Below, in pieces: positions 44,069-52,957 of a stretch of DNA of 64,000 nt. The notes beneath the pieces were generated by a model. The model made no database searches. It was not told the origin of the DNA and saw only the letters and a program-made list of their open reading frames with translations. Numbering within the stretch: position 1 is the stretch's first letter; every line of letters starts with the position of its first letter. The translations under genes were made by a program, and so were the position numbers. Source of the stretch: Candidatus Promineofilum glycogenicum (lineage in GTDB: Bacteria > Chloroflexota > Anaerolineae > Promineifilales > Promineifilaceae); NCBI GenBank assembly GCA_016707605.1, contig JADJHJ010000003.1, positions 372,001 to 436,000 of the forward strand, written 5' to 3'.

Positions 44069-47000
44069 TCACATGTAATACACGAGCGTCGACTTAATTG
44101 CCTGCCGCAAATTCTCGTCGTTGCTGCGGTTGGCTTTGCGGTCGCCGTACTTCAGCATCAGCGAGCGCGGCTGGTCGCGCACCTGGTCGGCGGGCACAAC
44201 CGGGTCGAGGATGAGGTAGTCGCCGCCGTCGGGCGTGCGCTTGACGATGATGACCCAGTGCTGCTCGATGTTGGAGTTGTAGAGGCCGTCGTTGGGCCGC
44301 GTGTCCACCTGGGCCAGGACGATGGCCCCGGCAGCCAGATTGCGGTCAATGCGCGCCAGTTGGTCTTCGGCGTCGTAGGTCGTTGAGTCGAGCACCGGCG
44401 ACTCGAAGGTGCGCTTGTTGTTGCCCTGCCGCAAGCCCTTCAGGACGAAGGTCGGCCCGATGAACTGGATGTTGCCGCCGCGGAAGCCGTTGTCGCCCTC
44501 TGTCTTCAGGCGGTCGTTGAGTTCCAGCGGATTGAGGCGGTGGCCGTAGGCGGTCAGGGCCATGGCCATGCAACTCATCAGACAGCCCCACGACTCGATG
44601 CGCTGCTGGCCGTGGCCGACGGCCGTCTTGGCCCAACGCGCGTCGAGTTGGGAGTACCAGGCCGACGGATCGTTGAGCAGCCGGCTGAGAGGCGTGCCGC
44701 CGGTCGGTTGGCCGTCCACCGCGTTGCCGCCGGGCGTGGCCACGATCTTGGCCCAGATGGGGTCGCCGAAGAACGCGCCGCGGTCGTCTTGCAAGCGCCA
44801 CAGGCTGTTGTAGGGCGTCGGCGCGCCGTTCTGCGCTGCCGGGGCGCTCATGGGCACAGAGAGGATGACCTCGTCGCCCGGCGCGGCCTCGGGCACGATG
44901 TGGGCCGATACGCCGCGGGCCATCTGCACGTCCCCCTGGACGAAGACCAGCCGGAAGCCGCTGCCCCAATGGCGCTCGCCGCTGTTGCGCACGGCCCACT
45001 GCTTGTGGAAGTCCGTCCCGGCCACGGTCGGCGAGCCGTCGGGCACCGTCTGATCGCGCAGGAAGGTCATGCCCGCGCGCCGGGCGGTCGGCGGCGGCGG
45101 GGCGGGAATGACGGTGATCTCGGCGTAGAGGTGGCCGAAGGCGACGTCGTCGGCGTCGCGCAGTTGCCAACGGCTGCGATAGGCGCGGCCGAACTGCGCC
45201 GGCGCGGTCAAGGTCAGGGCGATCTCCGTCTCCACGTGCGGCGGGACGGGCATCTGCGAGGCCACGGCGGCCAGGTCTAAGGAGGTCTGGGCCATCATCG
45301 GGTCACTGTTGGCCCCGTCGGGGACGTAGACCAGGCGGAAGCCCGGCCCCCAGGTCGTCGCCCCGCCGTTGCGGAAGCGCCAGCGGTTGGTGAAGGTCGT
45401 CCCGGCGGGCACGGCGTTGTGGTTGGCCAGCGTGGTGGCAAAGGAGACGAAGTCGGCCTTGGACTGATTGAGTGCCTCCAGCCCGGCCAGCGACTCCAGC
45501 CCCTCCGGGATCTCCTTGCCGCGGGCGATCATGTGGCGGAAAGCGTCGAAGATGTCGGCCTTGGGCTGGCCCTCGGCGGTCAGGATGCCGGAGTTGCGCA
45601 TCCGATCCGTCCAGGCGAACCAGATGAGCACCGGCACGGTTCCGGCGTAGTTGTCGACGAGTTCGTCCACGACCTCGCGCACGTAGATGCCGATGTTGCG
45701 ATAGTGCTCCGGGCCGATGTGGCTGTCGGCGGCCACGCCGACCTCGGTGATCCAGATTGGCTTGTCGGGGAAGGCGTCGCGGAAGCGGTCGAGCGAGTCG
45801 CTCAGCTTGCCGATGGAGCCGAAGTTGAACATGACGGTGCGCACGAAGCGGCCGTAGGGGTGAATGGCCAGCGCGTCCACCGGCAGCCGGCCGCCCAGCC
45901 GGGCCTGCACGGCGCGGGTGTAGCGGATGCCGTTCTCCGGGCCGGTGTTCAGCCCGCCAAAGATGACCACCGCGCCGGGGTGGGCGCGACGGATGGCCTC
46001 CTGCGCCCGGTCGAGGACGATGGCGTAGTTCTCCGGGGCAATGCCGATGGCCGACTTGTTGTCCGGGCCGCTATCCTGCTCGTTGAAGATCTGGTAGGCC
46101 ACGCAGTCGCCGAACTCGGCGCAGGCGGCGGCGACCCGGCCGCACGCCTTGGCGAACGTCTCGGCGTACTGCTCCCAGCCGCCGTTGTCCCACGGCGCGT
46201 TGCCCCACTCGGTATCCTGGTGAAGGATGATCAGCGACTTGATGCCCGCCGCGGCGTAGGTCTGAATCCATCCCCGGTAGCGGCGCTGGTAGGCCTCCTC
46301 CGGGCTGAGGTTGAGGCGCGAGGCAAAGAAGACGAAGCGCACCCAGCCCAGCCCGGCCAGCCGGTCGGCGTCCAGGCCGTGGACTTCGGGGTTGACGTTC
46401 ATGCCGAACTGGACGGGGGCGGCCGCCGGCTGGGGCCGCAGCGGTTCGGCCGTGCCGACGACGCTGATGCGCAGCCAGCGCACGCCGCCGAACGCCTCGC
46501 CCGCGCCACTCTCCAGTTGCCAGTGCAGGGCGTAGACCCCCGGCGCGGTCGGCGCGACCAGGTCGAGGCGGATTTCCACCGTCTCGCCCGGGGCCACGCG
46601 CTCGCGGCCCGCCAGTTGCCGCAGGGTGCTGATCGGCTTGGCCCCCAGGCGGTCGCGCGGCGCGTCGGCCGTCTCCGGCAGCGAGCGGTCGAGGATGGTC
46701 ACGCGGAAGTCGCCATCCCAGGCGCGGTTGCCGCTGTTGCGCAGCGTCCAGACGCCGCTGAACTGGCGGCCGGGCTGGAGGTTGTTGAAGTCGCCGGCGG
46801 TGTTGGTAAAGCTGAGCACGTCGTAGCGCAACGTTGCCGCCTCGGCCACGGCGACGACGACCGCCCGCAGCCAGCGGACGGGGCCGAAGCGCGCGCCGTC
46901 GGGCGCGGCCAGTTGCCAGTTGGTGGCGTAGGTTCCGACCGGGGCCGGGGCGTGGAAGGTCAACGTCAGGGCCACCGTCTCGCCCGGCCGGACGGGCGAC

Positions 47001-48385
47001 GCGCCCAACTCGGCCAGGGTGTAGCCGTTGGCCGCGCCCAGCGTCGAGCGGGCGTTGGCCGTCGTTTCCGGGTGGGGCGTGTCGGCGTAGACCAGGCGGT
47101 AGTCGCCGCCCCACGTGCTCTGGCCGCTGTTGCGGAAGGTCCACGTGGCGCGGAAAGACGCGCCGGCCGGCACGCGGTCGAGGTCGGTGTCGGCGGCAAA
47201 GCCGGCAGCCTCGGCGGTGTTGGCCGGTGGGGCGACCGGAGCAACGGGCGGGATTGGGGCAATGGGGGTGACGGGGGCGATGGGGGTGGGCGTGTCGGGC
47301 ATGGGGCGAGCCTCCTTGGGGGCCGGCGTCTCAAGCACGGGTTGGTCTTTCTTGTCGCGTTCGGCGCTGATGTAGCGCAAGATGTGGTCTTCGGCGGCCG
47401 TCCCGGCGATGTCCCACTTGGCCCAGATGCCGACCGAGCCGACGGTGAAGATCATTGCCCCGCGGATAAACGGGTCTTGCCGCAGGCGCTGGTCGTACCA
47501 CTGGAGCATCCGGGCGTAGGTCTCGTCGGGGTTGAGGCCGCGCTCGCTCCAATAGGCGCGCTGCTCCGTCCACGTGCCGACGCCGCCGCCGGCCGGGGTG
47601 ACGGTCTCGACGCTGTCGCAGCCGCACTCGGTGATGAGCAGCGGCGTGTCGGCCAGGCCGGCCGGGCGCAGGTAGGTGTCGTAGATGAGCCGGTAGCGCA
47701 GAGCGACGTAGCCGTAGGGGTAGGACTCGTCGGGCTGGCCGGCGGCGTCGCGGCGGCCGTGCCAGCGGCGCAGCGGCGCGCGCTGGGCGTCGATCTGCTT
47801 CCAGCCCACGCCCAGGTCGGCCTCGTAGCCCATGTACTCATGCAGGGCCAGATAGTGGCCGTGGGCGCGGGCGTGGCGAATGGCCGGCAGCAGGTGGGGC
47901 CAGACGTCGGCCGCGTCGCCGGGGCGAATGTCGGGCGTGCCCACGGCGAAGCAGAAGTTGGCCCGGCGGCGGCCGATGGCCTCGTAGAGGCCCATCATGG
48001 CGATGCAGTAGTCGGCGTACCAGCGCGCCTCGTCGGGGTTGTCGGGCACGACTTCGTTGTCGTCCTCCCAGACGTCGATGCGCGGGTTGACTAGGTAGCG
48101 GTCGACGCGCGGCTTGTTGCCGCCGACAAAGATGGTGCGCTGGACGTTGAAGCGGTGGGCGGCGACCTCGGCCGGGCGACCGCCGCCGTTCATGTACGCC
48201 TTCCAGTCGGTCAGGTTCAGACGGTCTTCGCGCTGGTCGAGCTTGCCGACGACCAGCGGGCCGGGCGGTATCTGGCCGCTGGCTCCCAGGCTGGTGGGGT
48301 CGAACTTGAAGACGCGCGCGCCGGCCTCCACCCAACGGGGCAGTCCGGGCGTACCGATGAAGTGGGGGCCGAGTTTGCTGGGCAT
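44069..48385 (-). CDS. Giant multidomain protein: two glycosidase-like barrels, four NBR1-type Ig domains, C39-like peptidase
   Basis: 1438 residues, one intact frame. Residues ~1-345: TIM-barrel glycosidase-like unit (Glu183 in LHEYMGY and Glu253 in ITECG as likely acid/base and nucleophile). 360-392: Pro/Ala/Ile linker. ~395-512 and ~520-645: NBR1/Ig-like modules (FRATWTFRNSGQSTWGGDYR type). ~658-955: second barrel with Glu769 (IFNEQDSG) and Glu881 (IWITEVG). ~975-1093 and ~1103-1216: two more Ig modules. ~1240-1438: C39/papain-like peptidase (Cys1268 in WGCLMSCMAM, His1376 in EQHWVII, Asp1394 in ILDPVV). No signal peptide is visible. GGAGGTG is seven bases before the ATG. Confidence 0.85.
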   Translation of the reverse strand: MPSKLGPHFIGTPGLPRWVEAGARVFKFDPTSLGASGQIPPGPLVVGKLDQREDRLNLTDWKAYMNGGGRPAEVAAHRFNVQRTIFVGGNKPRVDRYLVNPRIDVWEDDNEVVPDNPDEARWYADYCIAMMGLYEAIGRRRANFCFAVGTPDIRPGDAADVWPHLLPAIRHARAHGHYLALHEYMGYEADLGVGWKQIDAQRAPLRRWHGRRDAAGQPDESYPYGYVALRYRLIYDTYLRPAGLADTPLLITECGCDSVETVTPAGGGVGTWTEQRAYWSERGLNPDETYARMLQWYDQRLRQDPFIRGAMIFTVGSVGIWAKWDIAGTAAEDHILRYISAERDKKDQPVLETPAPKEARPMPDTPTPIAPVTPIAPIPPVAPVAPPANTAEAAGFAADTDLDRVPAGASFRATWTFRNSGQSTWGGDYRLVYADTPHPETTANARSTLGAANGYTLAELGASPVRPGETVALTLTFHAPAPVGTYATNWQLAAPDGARFGPVRWLRAVVVAVAEAATLRYDVLSFTNTAGDFNNLQPGRQFSGVWTLRNSGNRAWDGDFRVTILDRSLPETADAPRDRLGAKPISTLRQLAGRERVAPGETVEIRLDLVAPTAPGVYALHWQLESGAGEAFGGVRWLRISVVGTAEPLRPQPAAAPVQFGMNVNPEVHGLDADRLAGLGWVRFVFFASRLNLSPEEAYQRRYRGWIQTYAAAGIKSLIILHQDTEWGNAPWDNGGWEQYAETFAKACGRVAAACAEFGDCVAYQIFNEQDSGPDNKSAIGIAPENYAIVLDRAQEAIRRAHPGAVVIFGGLNTGPENGIRYTRAVQARLGGRLPVDALAIHPYGRFVRTVMFNFGSIGKLSDSLDRFRDAFPDKPIWITEVGVAADSHIGPEHYRNIGIYVREVVDELVDNYAGTVPVLIWFAWTDRMRNSGILTAEGQPKADIFDAFRHMIARGKEIPEGLESLAGLEALNQSKADFVSFATTLANHNAVPAGTTFTNRWRFRNGGATTWGPGFRLVYVPDGANSDPMMAQTSLDLAAVASQMPVPPHVETEIALTLTAPAQFGRAYRSRWQLRDADDVAFGHLYAEITVIPAPPPPTARRAGMTFLRDQTVPDGSPTVAGTDFHKQWAVRNSGERHWGSGFRLVFVQGDVQMARGVSAHIVPEAAPGDEVILSVPMSAPAAQNGAPTPYNSLWRLQDDRGAFFGDPIWAKIVATPGGNAVDGQPTGGTPLSRLLNDPSAWYSQLDARWAKTAVGHGQQRIESWGCLMSCMAMALTAYGHRLNPLELNDRLKTEGDNGFRGGNIQFIGPTFVLKGLRQGNNKRTFESPVLDSTTYDAEDQLARIDRNLAAGAIVLAQVDTRPNDGLYNSNIEQHWVIIVKRTPDGGDYLILDPVVPADQVRDQPRSLMLKYGDRKANRSNDENLRQAIKSTLVYYM

Positions 48386-48454
48386 GACTGCACCTCCAGT
48401 TAGCAACTTGGTTGGCCCGATGCCGGCTATGATGAGAGAACGCGTGTGAGCATT

Positions 48455-49249
48455 CTAGAGAAAAGGATGGGCGATGTCAATCATCAGGTCAGCAACCTCC
48501 AACCACTGCTCCTGTGCCACGGGCAGCACCCCGGCGCGGAACCGGCCGCGCGGTGTCAGCACGAGGTACTGATTGTCGAGCCAGCAGACGAAGCCCAGCG
48601 GGCCGCGTGGGGCGGCGGGCGTGGTCAGGACGGTCGCGCCGTCGACCCGGAAGCGGCAGCCGTCATGCCGCCACGCCAGCCGGTAGTCGTGCCAATCACG
48701 CAGATCGACGGCCAGCGGCGCGGCAGCGATGCTCAGGCGGCGGCGGACGGCCGGCCACAGGCGGCGGCGCAGCGGCGCGAACTGGTTGAGCAGCAGGATG
48801 GGCGGGGCCAGAGGGATCATCGCCAGGGCGCGGGGCGTGGTGGCGTCGATCGTCGCCGCGAACCAGCCGTGGCCCGGCTCCGGCGCGAAGGGCAGGTCAT
48901 TGGGGGGCGAGGCGAAGAAGAACCAGGCCGCGGCCGGCAGCGCCGGGCGGCGCGTCGTCGGGTCGCCATAGGGCGCGTTCCAGAAGCCGAAGCCGGCCGT
49001 GCCGCGCAGTTCATTGGCCGGGTGGGAGAAGCGGGCGCGCAACGACAGGGCCACGCCTGGCCGGTGGGCGAAGCGGGGCGCGCCGGGCGGGCGTGGGCTG
49101 CCGTAGTCGTCGATCTGGGCGTCGGCGTAGCCGCTGACCCCGGCCGGCAGGGTGAAGCGTAGCCCGCCAACGGTAGCGACCCGCCCGCCGCCTATCGCCA
49201 GCGCCCGCCGGTCGGGCGCGTCGGGAACGTTTTGAGGCAAGTGAGCCAT
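48455..49249 (-). CDS. Concanavalin A-like lectin/glucanase-fold protein, function unknown
   Basis: 264 residues. The beta-rich pattern GFGFWNAPYGDP and DWHDYRLAWRHDGCRFRVDG is typical of GH16/LamG-type jellyroll proteins; the GH16 catalytic ExDxxE is not visible, so carbohydrate binding without hydrolysis is likelier. No signal peptide. It lies 70 bases upstream of the giant glycosidase-like gene on the same strand, suggesting shared work on a glycan. ATG 49249 overlaps the divergent promoter of the MBL gene. Confidence 0.6.
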   Translation of the reverse strand: MAHLPQNVPDAPDRRALAIGGGRVATVGGLRFTLPAGVSGYADAQIDDYGSPRPPGAPRFAHRPGVALSLRARFSHPANELRGTAGFGFWNAPYGDPTTRRPALPAAAWFFFASPPNDLPFAPEPGHGWFAATIDATTPRALAMIPLAPPILLLNQFAPLRRRLWPAVRRRLSIAAAPLAVDLRDWHDYRLAWRHDGCRFRVDGATVLTTPAAPRGPLGFVCWLDNQYLVLTPRGRFRAGVLPVAQEQWLEVADLMIDIAHPFL

Positions 49250-49259
49250 GAGCTATAAT
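49232..49259 (+). promoter_or_regulatory. Promoter of the MBL-fold gene
   Basis: TTGAGG (49232-49237), 16 bases, perfect TATAAT (49254-49259). It overlaps the first codons of the divergent gene. Confidence 0.65.
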
Positions 49260-49315
49260 AACGGAGTTGTCGGCGCATTCCCACGAACGCGCCGGCCAGC
49301 AGAGGAGCATCGCGC

Positions 49316-49963
49316 ATGGAAATCACCTGGTATGGCATGAGTTGCTTCCGCATCACGGAACGCAAGCTGGCCACAATTGTCACCGACCCCTTCGCGCCGG
49401 CCATCGGGCTGAGCGAGTTGAAGCTGAAGTCCGACGTCGTCACCATCAGCCACGACGCCCCCGGCCACAACTACCTCCACGGCGTCAGCGGCCATGAGCA
49501 CCGGCTCGACGGCCCCGGCGAGTACGAGATCGGCGGCGTCTTCATCACCGGCATCGCCACGCCCAGCAAGACGGGCAAGTTCAACAACATCGTCTACCTG
49601 TTCAACTACAACGGCCTGACCATCGCCCATCTGGGCGACATCGGCGACGTGCCGTCGCAGAAGCAGATCGAAGACCTGGAACTGGTCAACGTGCTGCTGG
49701 TTCCCGTCGGCGCGGGCAGCAGCCTCAACGCCGCCGGGGCGGCCGAACTGGTGTCGATGCTGGAGCCGAACATCATCGTGCCCATGCACTACCAGTTGCC
49801 CGGCCTGACCACCCCGCTGGAGCCGCTGGACAAGTTCCTGAAGGAGATGGGCGTCAGCGAAGCCAAACGCGAGGCCAGTCTCAAGCTGACCAACGCCGAC
49901 AGCCTGCCGCAGGAGACAGAAGTCATCATTTTGGCGCACAAGGAGCAAATGCCGGCCGGTTAG
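49316..49963 (+). CDS. MBL-fold metallo-hydrolase (UlaG-like)
   Basis: 215 residues. The fold is indicated by MEITWYGMSCFRIT, TISHDAPGHN, a TIAHLGDIG strand with its metal aspartate and VPMHYQLPG with the last histidine. The first motif is HDAPGH instead of HxHxDH, so metal binding is altered or reduced as in some COG2220 relatives. Possible lactonase or phosphodiesterase; substrate unknown. AGAGGAG precedes the ATG by ten bases. Confidence 0.85.
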   Translation: MEITWYGMSCFRITERKLATIVTDPFAPAIGLSELKLKSDVVTISHDAPGHNYLHGVSGHEHRLDGPGEYEIGGVFITGIATPSKTGKFNNIVYLFNYNGLTIAHLGDIGDVPSQKQIEDLELVNVLLVPVGAGSSLNAAGAAELVSMLEPNIIVPMHYQLPGLTTPLEPLDKFLKEMGVSEAKREASLKLTNADSLPQETEVIILAHKEQMPAG

Positions 49964-49989
49964 CCCCGGACAGCGGCGCGGAGTTGGCT

Positions 49990-50292
49990 ATGTCTGCAAA
50001 GGTGATCATGCGCTGGAACGTGCGCCAGGAGATGGAGTCGGAGTACTTCGAGTTCCTGGTGCATGAACTCATCCCATCCATGAACAAGCTGGGCATCAAC
50101 GACATCCAGGTATGGTACACGGCCTACGGCACGTGCGAACAGAAGATGGCCGAAGGGGTGATGGACTCCACCGACGACATGTTGCGCGTCGTGCAGACGG
50201 ATGAGTGGACGGAACTGACGGACAAGCTCCAGGGGTTCGTGCTGGATTATAGCCAGAAGGTGATCACCGGGACGCGAGGATTCCAGATCTGA
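49990..50292 (+). CDS. Hypothetical protein, 100 aa, ferredoxin-like fold
   Basis: VIMRWNVRQEMESEYFEFLVHEL and IQVWYTAYGTCEQKMAEGVMDS give a beta-alpha-beta pattern like dimeric alpha/beta-barrel (ABM/EthD) proteins. No catalytic residues are recognisable. It starts 26 bases after the MBL gene stop and probably shares its transcript. ATG 49990 is preferred over TTG 49984. Confidence 0.65.
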   Translation: MSAKVIMRWNVRQEMESEYFEFLVHELIPSMNKLGINDIQVWYTAYGTCEQKMAEGVMDSTDDMLRVVQTDEWTELTDKLQGFVLDYSQKVITGTRGFQI

Positions 50293-50308
50293 TCGCCTGA
50301 GGTAGCAA

Positions 50309-50378
50309 AGACCTGACAGGTGGGCGGCCATTGGTCTCATAGCCGATATGAGCCTGATTGGCCGCCCACCTGTCAGCT
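50309..50378. repeat. CCTGACAGGTGGGCGGCCA palindrome
   Basis: Arms at 50310-50332 and 50356-50378; same family as 33200-33233. Between convergent genes. Confidence 0.85.
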
Positions 50379-50384
50379 CTTACT

Positions 50385-50717
50385 TCATGACTCGGCCGGC
50401 GCGGACGAACTCTGGGTCGCCGCGCTGCTGCCGGCCTCGGACTTGGCGTCGCCTTCGGACGTGGAACTGCTGTCCGACGAAGCGCCGCCCTCTTTGCCGT
50501 CCTTGCTCTTCGACTTGGTGCTCTTGCCGTTAGCGCCGCTCGAGCGGTTGTCGGTCACGTAGAAGCCACTACCCTTGAAGACCACGCCCACGGAAGTGAC
50601 CACGCGCCGCACCGGCCCGCCGCATACCGGGCACTCGGTCAGCGGATCATCCACCATGCGCTGCCGCGCCTGGAATTCGTGGCCGTTTTCGTTGCATCGA
50701 TAGGTATACAATGGCAT
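50385..50717 (-). CDS. FmdB-type zinc-ribbon protein
   Basis: 110 residues. The N-terminal ~50 residues match FmdB regulators (MPLYTYRCNENGHEFQ, CPVCGG, VFKGSGFYVTD); the rest is a Ser/Lys/Ala-rich disordered tail. The usual first zinc pair CxxC reads CNEN-GH, so one Cys ligand is missing and the His may substitute. Often found in small-metabolite operons but here monocistronic with its own promoter. Confidence 0.88.
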   Translation of the reverse strand: MPLYTYRCNENGHEFQARQRMVDDPLTECPVCGGPVRRVVTSVGVVFKGSGFYVTDNRSSGANGKSTKSKSKDGKEGGASSDSSSTSEGDAKSEAGSSAATQSSSAPAES

Positions 50718-50763
50718 CTGTCGTAACCTCGGTCGCGCCGGGGGCGCACCTTGTCAATCAGTA

Positions 50764-50792
50764 ATTCTAGCCGCTAAAGGCGATTGTGACAA
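50764..50792 (-). promoter_or_regulatory. Promoter of the FmdB-type gene
   Basis: Minus strand TTGTCA (50787-50792), 17 bases, TAGAAT (50764-50769). Confidence 0.65.
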
Positions 50793-50847
50793 ACCACCTG
50801 ATATTGTAGTCGCGGCGCGTTAGTTTCGGGTTAGCGGCCCGACGGTG

Positions 50848-50924
50848 GTAGGGGCGGGTCTGAGACCCGCCCCTACGCATCGATATGGGCCATGGCAGGG
50901 GCGGGTCTCAGACCCGCCCCTGCA
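50848..50924. repeat. Paired GGGGCGGGTCTGAGACCCGCCCC hairpins
   Basis: Two near-identical perfect palindromes at 50848-50875 and 50896-50923 follow the histidine kinase gene. The second contains its stop codon region. Confidence 0.85.
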
Positions 50925-52191
50925 AAATGCGTGGCAGCAGAAAACTGACCTGCGCGCCCCCCTCGGCCCGGTTCTCGGCCCAGATGCGCCCGCCGTGGGC
51001 CTCCACAATGCCGCGGGCGATGGCCAGCCCCAATCCCGCCCCGCCCGTGGCCCGACTGCGCGCCGCCTCGCCGCGATAGAACTGCTCGAAGCCATGCGCC
51101 AGATCGGCCGGGCTGAAGCCGGGGCCAGTGTCGGCGACAACGAAGACGACGCCTTCCGGCGCAACGTCCGCGCCGACAGTGACCCGGCCGCCGGGCGGCG
51201 TGTGGCGCAGGGCGTTACCGACCAGGTTGCCCAGCACGCGCTCGATCTTGCCCGGCTGGGCGGCCACGGCGGGCAGGCCGGCCGCGACTTCACCCGCCAA
51301 GGTCACACCGCGCTGCTCGGCCAGGGGCGCGAACCGCTCCAGGCAATCGGCCACCAGGTCGGCCGGGGCGTGCGGCTGGCGCGCCGCCGCCGGCCCGCCG
51401 GCGTCCAATTGGGCCAACTCGAACAGGTCATCGAGCAGGCTATCGAGGGCCATCACGTCAGTGCGCATGGCGGCCACGTAGCGCCGCGCCTCGGCCGGGT
51501 CACTCACCAGCCCGTCGTGCAGCGCCTCGACGCGGACGCGGATGGCCGTCAGCGGCGTGCGCAGGTCGTGGGAAGTCCAGGCGACGAGGTTGCGGCGCAA
51601 CGACTCCGCCTCGCGCCGGCGGTCGGCCGCGGCCTGAAGTTGGTCGGCCATGGCGTTGAACGACTGGCCCAGGCGGGCCACCTCGTCGCGCCCGGCGACG
51701 GGCACGCGCGCCGCCACATCGCCGGCCGCCAGGCGGTCGGCGGCGGCGGTCGTCTGGTGCAGCCCTTCGGTCAGCCCGGCAGCCACAAACAGACCGTAGG
51801 CGGTGGCGACGATGGCCGCGAAGAGCAGCAGGACGCCGCTGAGGGCCAGGTCGTGGGCATTGAAGAACATCTGCCGCTGGAGCAGCCACACCGGCAGTAG
51901 CGTCACCAGCCCCGCCCACAGGTAGGTCGCCATCAGCGTGACCATCAGCGACGACGAGCGCACCCAGCCGCGCCGGTAGAGCAGGTAGCCCAGCCCCACG
52001 GCCAGGACGCTGGCCACGCCCAACGTCGCCGCCAGCAGGGCCAGATCGCCCGGCCCCGGGGCCATGAGGCCGTAGAAAAGGGCCGTGGCCACGACCAGGG
52101 CCAGGGCCACGCCGATGAGCAGGATGCGCCACGGGGCGCGGCCGAACCAACCGGCGACGGCCCGGCGCGGCATGGCGTTTGAGTCGTTCAT
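50908..52191 (-). CDS. Sensor histidine kinase (HAMP, HisKA, HATPase)
   Basis: 427 residues. Four membrane helices (residues ~22-140), HAMP (~140-195), phospho-acceptor His208 (WTSHDLRTPL), N box LGNLVGNALRHTPPGG, G1 DTGPGFS and G2 GGAGLGLAIARGIVEAHGG. It senses an unknown signal, probably within the membrane since no large extracellular domain exists. Its ATG overlaps the response-regulator stop (ATGA). The last residues lie in a hairpin repeat. Confidence 0.94.
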   Translation of the reverse strand: MNDSNAMPRRAVAGWFGRAPWRILLIGVALALVVATALFYGLMAPGPGDLALLAATLGVASVLAVGLGYLLYRRGWVRSSSLMVTLMATYLWAGLVTLLPVWLLQRQMFFNAHDLALSGVLLLFAAIVATAYGLFVAAGLTEGLHQTTAAADRLAAGDVAARVPVAGRDEVARLGQSFNAMADQLQAAADRRREAESLRRNLVAWTSHDLRTPLTAIRVRVEALHDGLVSDPAEARRYVAAMRTDVMALDSLLDDLFELAQLDAGGPAAARQPHAPADLVADCLERFAPLAEQRGVTLAGEVAAGLPAVAAQPGKIERVLGNLVGNALRHTPPGGRVTVGADVAPEGVVFVVADTGPGFSPADLAHGFEQFYRGEAARSRATGGAGLGLAIARGIVEAHGGRIWAENRAEGGAQVSFLLPRILQGRV

Positions 52192-52910
52192 TCCCCCTCC
52201 GGATCGAACTTATAGCCGACGCCCCACACCGTTTGCAGCCAGGCCGGTTTGGCCGGGTCGCGCTCGATCTTCTCCCGCAGGCGGCGGATGTGGACGGTGA
52301 CGGTCGATGGATCGAGGTAGTCGGCGTAGCCCCAGACCTCGGCCAGCAGCTTGTCGCGCCGGAAGACCTGCCGTGGGTGGGCGGCCAGGAACCACAACAG
52401 GTTAAACTCGGTCGCCGTCAGTTCCACCGGCCGGCCGCGCAACGTGACTTCGCGCGCGCCGGGGTCGAGGCGCAGCTCGCCGTGGATGATGGGCGCGTCG
52501 CTCTGGCCGAGGGCCGGGGCCGCCGCCCGGCGCAGCACGGCGCGCACCCGCGACACCAGTTCGGCCGGCGAAAAGGGTTTGGTCACGTAGTCGTCGGCCC
52601 CCAGGTCCAGCCCAGCGATGCGATCCACCTCCTGCCCGCGGGCCGTCAGCAGGATGACCGGCACGTTGCCGGCCGGGTTCTGGCGCAGCCGGCGCAGGAT
52701 GCTCAGGCCGTCGATATGGGGCAGCATCACGTCGAGGATGACCAGCGCCGGGCGCTCGCCACTCAGCGCCAGCAGCGCCTCGGCCCCGTCGCGGGCCGTG
52801 CGCACGTGGAAGCCCTCGCGTTGCAAGTAGAGGGCGACGACTTCGACGACGGAAGGCTCGTCGTCAACGATGAGGATAGTGTCGGGTTCGGGCGTGGGCG
52901 GGCTGCTCAT
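52188..52910 (-). CDS. OmpR/PhoB-family response regulator
   Basis: 240 residues. Receiver domain with acidic pocket VDDE (16-19), phosphorylated Asp60 and Lys in VTKPFSPAE; C-terminal winged helix (ELTATEFNLLWFLAAHP, TVTVHIRRLREKIE). It is coupled to the kinase by a four-base overlap and is therefore its partner. Target genes unknown. ATG 52910 begins the receiver after a short Pro-rich lead; an upstream ATG (52946) would overlap the hairpin at 52929. Confidence 0.95.
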   Translation of the reverse strand: MSSPPTPEPDTILIVDDEPSVVEVVALYLQREGFHVRTARDGAEALLALSGERPALVILDVMLPHIDGLSILRRLRQNPAGNVPVILLTARGQEVDRIAGLDLGADDYVTKPFSPAELVSRVRAVLRRAAAPALGQSDAPIIHGELRLDPGAREVTLRGRPVELTATEFNLLWFLAAHPRQVFRRDKLLAEVWGYADYLDPSTVTVHIRRLREKIERDPAKPAWLQTVWGVGYKFDPEGE

Positions 52911-52928
52911 GCCCCGTAGTGTGCCGTT

Positions 52929-52957
52929 TGTAGCGCGGGTTGGCAACCCGCCCTACA
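52929..52957. repeat. GTAGCGCGGGTTGGCAACCC hairpin with queA stop
   Basis: Arms GTAGnGCGGGTT and complement around GGC. The queA stop TAG is in the arm, as in the sister at 19600-19627. Confidence 0.85.

Noticed and set aside
45419..48094. Open frame of 891 codons opposite the giant glycosidase/Ig gene
   Set aside because: Same cause: antisense of a well-supported gene, no motif and no ribosome site.
52910..52946. Upstream ATG for the response regulator
   Set aside because: It lies in the queA 3' hairpin and adds residues absent from the family.
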